Positions 5,800 through 8,383 of a DNA stretch of 8,383 nt are shown here, piece after piece. A model generated the notes under the pieces. The model was given only the letters and a program-made list of their open reading frames with translations, ran no database searches and had not been told where the DNA came from. Positions within the stretch are counted from its first letter, which is position 1. Every line of letters begins with the position of its first letter. Where the stretch lies: positions 1-8,383 of the forward strand of contig CAZSTA010000166.1 in NCBI GenBank assembly GCA_964609495.1, in the 5' to 3' direction. The translations under genes and the position numbers were made by a program. Source of the DNA: CAZSTA01 sp964609495 [NCBI: uncultured bacterium] (lineage in GTDB: Bacteria > CAZSTA01).

Positions 5800-8383
5800 G
5801 TGAGGAAGAGAATCCTTCAGACAGTTCTAATTATCCTTTTTCTGCTAACCTTAGCAGTCTCAGCCGAAGCCGCTACGATCACGGTGGGGCCAGGTGGCGA
5901 TTATGCAACAATTCAAGCGGCGGTCAATAATGCCATCAGCGGGGATATTATCAGTATCGACCCTAGTGTATCCTATAGTGAGAATGTGAGCGTGGTGAAT
6001 AAATCGCTGACCTTCCAATCCGCTATCCCAGGAACGCTAGTAGCTGTAAATGGCTCTGGTGGTAACTGCTTCGATCTCGATGCTGGTGGTGGAGATCACA
6101 CTGTAACCTTCTTTGATATCGAGATATATGGAGGCTCCAATGGTATCTATGCTTACACTATATCCTCAGGGAATATGGCGATCGAGGTCTATAATTGCGA
6201 TATTCACAACAACTCCGGTGATGGGATAGAGTTGAATGGCGTGAATGGTAGTATTATAGGTGATATTGATAACGGAAACACCATCTATGAGAATGGTAAT
6301 GGGATTGAGGTGAGTTTTTCGGATTCCAATACCTTCGAATTCAACACCATCTATGGTAATGATTCGGAGGGGATTGTTGTGGGGGATTCGTCTTTCAATA
6401 CCATTGCCAACAACACCATCTATGGGAATGGTTGGGGAATTCGTGTGTTGTTTAATTCTGATTCCAGCACCATTGCCAACAACACCATCTATGGTAATGA
6501 TTGGGAGGGGATTTATGCGGGGTGGAGTTCGGATTACAATACCATTGCCAACAACACCATCTATGATAGTGGTGATAATGGGATTTATGTGGTGTATTCG
6601 GATTACGATACCATCGCATACAACACTATCTATGGTAGTGGTGATGATGGGATCTACCTCCACGACTACTCAGATTATATCACAATTGAGGGAAATTTCA
6701 TTGTTGAGAATGCAGGTAATGGTATTTACCTCTTTCCTACTTCCACTAATATCACTGTTAATGAGAATGTTATCTGTGGTAATATCGCTTATGGTGTCAA
6801 TAACACCACAGGTGTTCTTCTTGATGCCGAAGGAAATTGGTGGGGAGATGACAGTGGTCCTTACCATCCTACAACCAATCTGGGGGGGCTTGGCGATGCG
6901 GTCAGCGATAACGTAGATTATGATCCCTGGCTACAGATGTCCCTCACTGCCAATCCTCCATCTCTCGGTGTTGGGGACACCTCTACTATTACCGCTAAGA
7001 TAAGCGGAGGGGGATATAATGCCCCTGATGGAACTTCTATTGTGTTCTCTACTACTTTGGGAACTATCGATCCTATTACCGCTGATACTGTTGGGGGAAG
7101 TGCCAGCTCTCTTCTATCCAGCACAATAGCAGGGACTGCAACTGTTTCCACTTGTGTAGAGATCTGCGGCTGTCCTATGGTTACGCCAGTTACCATAGAT
7201 GTTGTTATCATTGTGACTCAGATAGTCTTCATCACTCCGCAAAGGATGACTTATCCTGGTATTCCAACCGAAGTGATAACTATTCAACTTCAGGATGTTT
7301 CTGGCAATCCCCTTAATGCAATCGCGGATATCACTATTAATCTCTCCTCCCTCTCCCCAACTGGGGAATTCTCATTGACCCAAGACCCGTTTAATCCTAT
7401 CACTTCAGTTGTCATTTCTGCTGGCTCTAATAGTGCGAGCTTCTACTACCGAGATACAACGGTGGGAACAACAACGATAACCGCAGCAGAGACTCCTGAT
7501 CAGGGATGGACCGATGGGACTCAAGATGTAGTTATAACTTTAGTTCCTCAGCCTACTCCACCTACTCCTACTCCACCTCCAACTGCAAATATCTCCTCTC
7601 CTCCTGATATGCAGATCATCAAGGGAGTAGTTCAAGTAATAGGAACAGCCTTCAGTGAGATCCTTGAAGAATATATCCTAGAGTATGGAGAAGGAGAAGA
7701 TCCGAGCCACTGGACACTTATTAACACCTCCTCTCAGCCAGTAACAGATGATATACTGGGGAACTGGGATACCTCCTCTCTTCCCGATGGCACTTACACT
7801 GTCCGCATCACCGCCAAAGACACCGAAGGGAGAAACGCAGTCGATAAGGTAACGGTGGTAGTAGATAGCACTCCTCCCCAGATGAGTGGCTTAGGAGTAG
7901 AGAATAAATTCATGGAGACCTACTGCGGTAGAGCGGAGTGGAAGATAACAGCTAAGGTTACCGATAAGACGAGTGGGATAGACAGGAAGAGCTTGAAGAT
8001 AACGATCTCCTCCAAGGGAATGAACGATATAGTGATCGATTGGAATAGGATAGGTTATGATGAAATCACTGGAGATATCTTCTACACCCTCAAGGCAAAC
8101 TTGAAGAGAGGGGAATACACAGTAGAGGTGGAGGTGAAGGATAAGGCTGGTAACAAGACCGAGATGATGACTGACTTCACCGTAGAAGCTATTTTAGGGA
8201 TGCACAATGTTATGAATACCCCTAATCCTATGGTGAATCAGACTACTTTCACCTTCAACTTGTGTATGTCTGCGGATGTTAAGATAGAGATTTACACGAC
8301 AGCGGGAGAGTTGGTGAGGGTATTAGATGAGATAGCGGGAGAGATGGGGTATAATGAGGTAGAGTGGGATGGATTAGACGAGG
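5800..8383 (+). CDS. Secreted parallel beta-helix protein with Ig-like and FlgD-like domains, 3' truncated
   Basis: The frame is open from GTG at 5800 to the right edge (861 full codons, no stop). Residues 1-24 are a Sec signal peptide (MRKR, hydrophobic core, likely cut after AEA). Residues ~26-378 are a NosD/pectin-lyase-like right-handed beta-helix: a YATIQAAVNNAISGD entry segment (35-49), coils of 22-24 residues carrying an N-T-I-Y/N-x-I ladder, and a closing NWWGDDSGP (346-354) to PWL (376-378). Ig-like domains follow at ~379-472 (invasin/Big-type, ANPPSLGVGD start), ~473-582, ~596-689 and ~690-797, with a Pro/Thr linker at 583-594. From ~805 (NTPNPM, then IYTTAGELV and W856-D-G) it enters a FlgD-type Ig-like domain, a C-terminal cell-surface or secretion module in several phyla. 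About 20-40 residues of that domain are missing, possibly more protein. No catalytic residues are recognisable; an adhesin or carbohydrate-binding role is possible but unproven. Confidence 0.9.
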   Translation, partial: MRKRILQTVLIILFLLTLAVSAEAATITVGPGGDYATIQAAVNNAISGDIISIDPSVSYSENVSVVNKSLTFQSAIPGTLVAVNGSGGNCFDLDAGGGDHTVTFFDIEIYGGSNGIYAYTISSGNMAIEVYNCDIHNNSGDGIELNGVNGSIIGDIDNGNTIYENGNGIEVSFSDSNTFEFNTIYGNDSEGIVVGDSSFNTIANNTIYGNGWGIRVLFNSDSSTIANNTIYGNDWEGIYAGWSSDYNTIANNTIYDSGDNGIYVVYSDYDTIAYNTIYGSGDDGIYLHDYSDYITIEGNFIVENAGNGIYLFPTSTNITVNENVICGNIAYGVNNTTGVLLDAEGNWWGDDSGPYHPTTNLGGLGDAVSDNVDYDPWLQMSLTANPPSLGVGDTSTITAKISGGGYNAPDGTSIVFSTTLGTIDPITADTVGGSASSLLSSTIAGTATVSTCVEICGCPMVTPVTIDVVIIVTQIVFITPQRMTYPGIPTEVITIQLQDVSGNPLNAIADITINLSSLSPTGEFSLTQDPFNPITSVVISAGSNSASFYYRDTTVGTTTITAAETPDQGWTDGTQDVVITLVPQPTPPTPTPPPTANISSPPDMQIIKGVVQVIGTAFSEILEEYILEYGEGEDPSHWTLINTSSQPVTDDILGNWDTSSLPDGTYTVRITAKDTEGRNAVDKVTVVVDSTPPQMSGLGVENKFMETYCGRAEWKITAKVTDKTSGIDRKSLKITISSKGMNDIVIDWNRIGYDEITGDIFYTLKANLKRGEYTVEVEVKDKAGNKTEMMTDFTVEAILGMHNVMNTPNPMVNQTTFTFNLCMSADVKIEIYTTAGELVRVLDEIAGEMGYNEVEWDGLDE
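6277..6768 (+). repeat. Beta-helix coil repeats (66-72 nt period)
   Basis: The conserved Asn codon of each coil begins at 6277, 6343, 6412, 6481, 6553, 6622, 6694 and 6766, giving periods of 22, 23, 23, 24, 23, 24 and 24 residues. The middle copies are almost identical in DNA: ACCATTGCCAACAACACCAT recurs exactly around 6400, 6469 and 6541, with close variants before and after, whereas flanking coils keep only the protein pattern. This suggests recent coil duplication within an older repeat. Confidence 0.88.

Noticed and set aside
6166-6663. Minus-strand open frame with repeated IDGVVGNG-like units
   Set aside because: It is the antisense shadow of the beta-helix coil repeats; the regularity comes from the plus-strand repeats and there is no ribosome binding site of its own.
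6353-6916. Plus-strand open frame of 187 codons
   Set aside because: It is an out-of-frame reading of the beta-helix gene, with a composition (runs of MV, PLPTTPSM) typical of a shifted repeat.

Overview
The window looks like chromosomal DNA of a Gram-negative (two-membrane) bacterium. The evidence is a TamB-family envelope protein, which only makes sense with an outer membrane, and a Sec-exported beta-helix protein ending in a FlgD-type Ig-like C-terminal domain. Base composition is AT-leaning, with many AGA/AGG, ATA, GGA and GGG codons in the first gene. The combination of an enlarged TamB, FlgD-type C-terminal domains and G/C-run palindromes suggests an uncultivated candidate phylum rather than a well-known proteobacterium. 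That assignment is an inference of low confidence.

Layout. (1) Positions 1-4868, + strand: the 3' part (at least 1,621 codons) of a very large tamB-like gene whose beginning lies upstream of the window. Its first four fifths consist of three tandem copies of a ~450-residue beta-rich module, followed by the conserved TamB C-terminal domain. Four short in-frame G-run/C-run inverted repeats lie exactly where the three copies differ in length. (2) Positions 4869-4960: a convergent intergenic gap with a REP-like palindrome (CCCTCTCCC/GGGAGAGGG followed by AGGGTGAGGG) and an AT-rich inverted repeat. (3) Positions 4961-5614, - strand: a CBS-CBS-ACT protein (AcuB-like architecture) with a full Shine-Dalgarno and a perfect-consensus sigma70-type promoter. 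(4) Positions 5615-5799: a divergent intergenic region with back-to-back promoters. (5) Positions 5800-8383, + strand: a secreted right-handed parallel beta-helix protein followed by Ig-like domains and the start of a FlgD-like C-terminal domain. It is open at the right edge (at least 861 codons) and has no stop in the window.

How they fit together. The two outer genes belong to the cell envelope: TamB-family proteins bridge inner and outer membranes and serve outer-membrane protein assembly or lipid transport, and the beta-helix protein is a probable surface or secreted product. The CBS-ACT protein is a small cytoplasmic ligand sensor transcribed on its own, with no evident link to its neighbours. 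I found no defence system, mobile element with a transposase, CRISPR array or RNA gene. The most unusual material is inside tamB: the module triplication, the in-frame palindromic inserts and a G8 tract.
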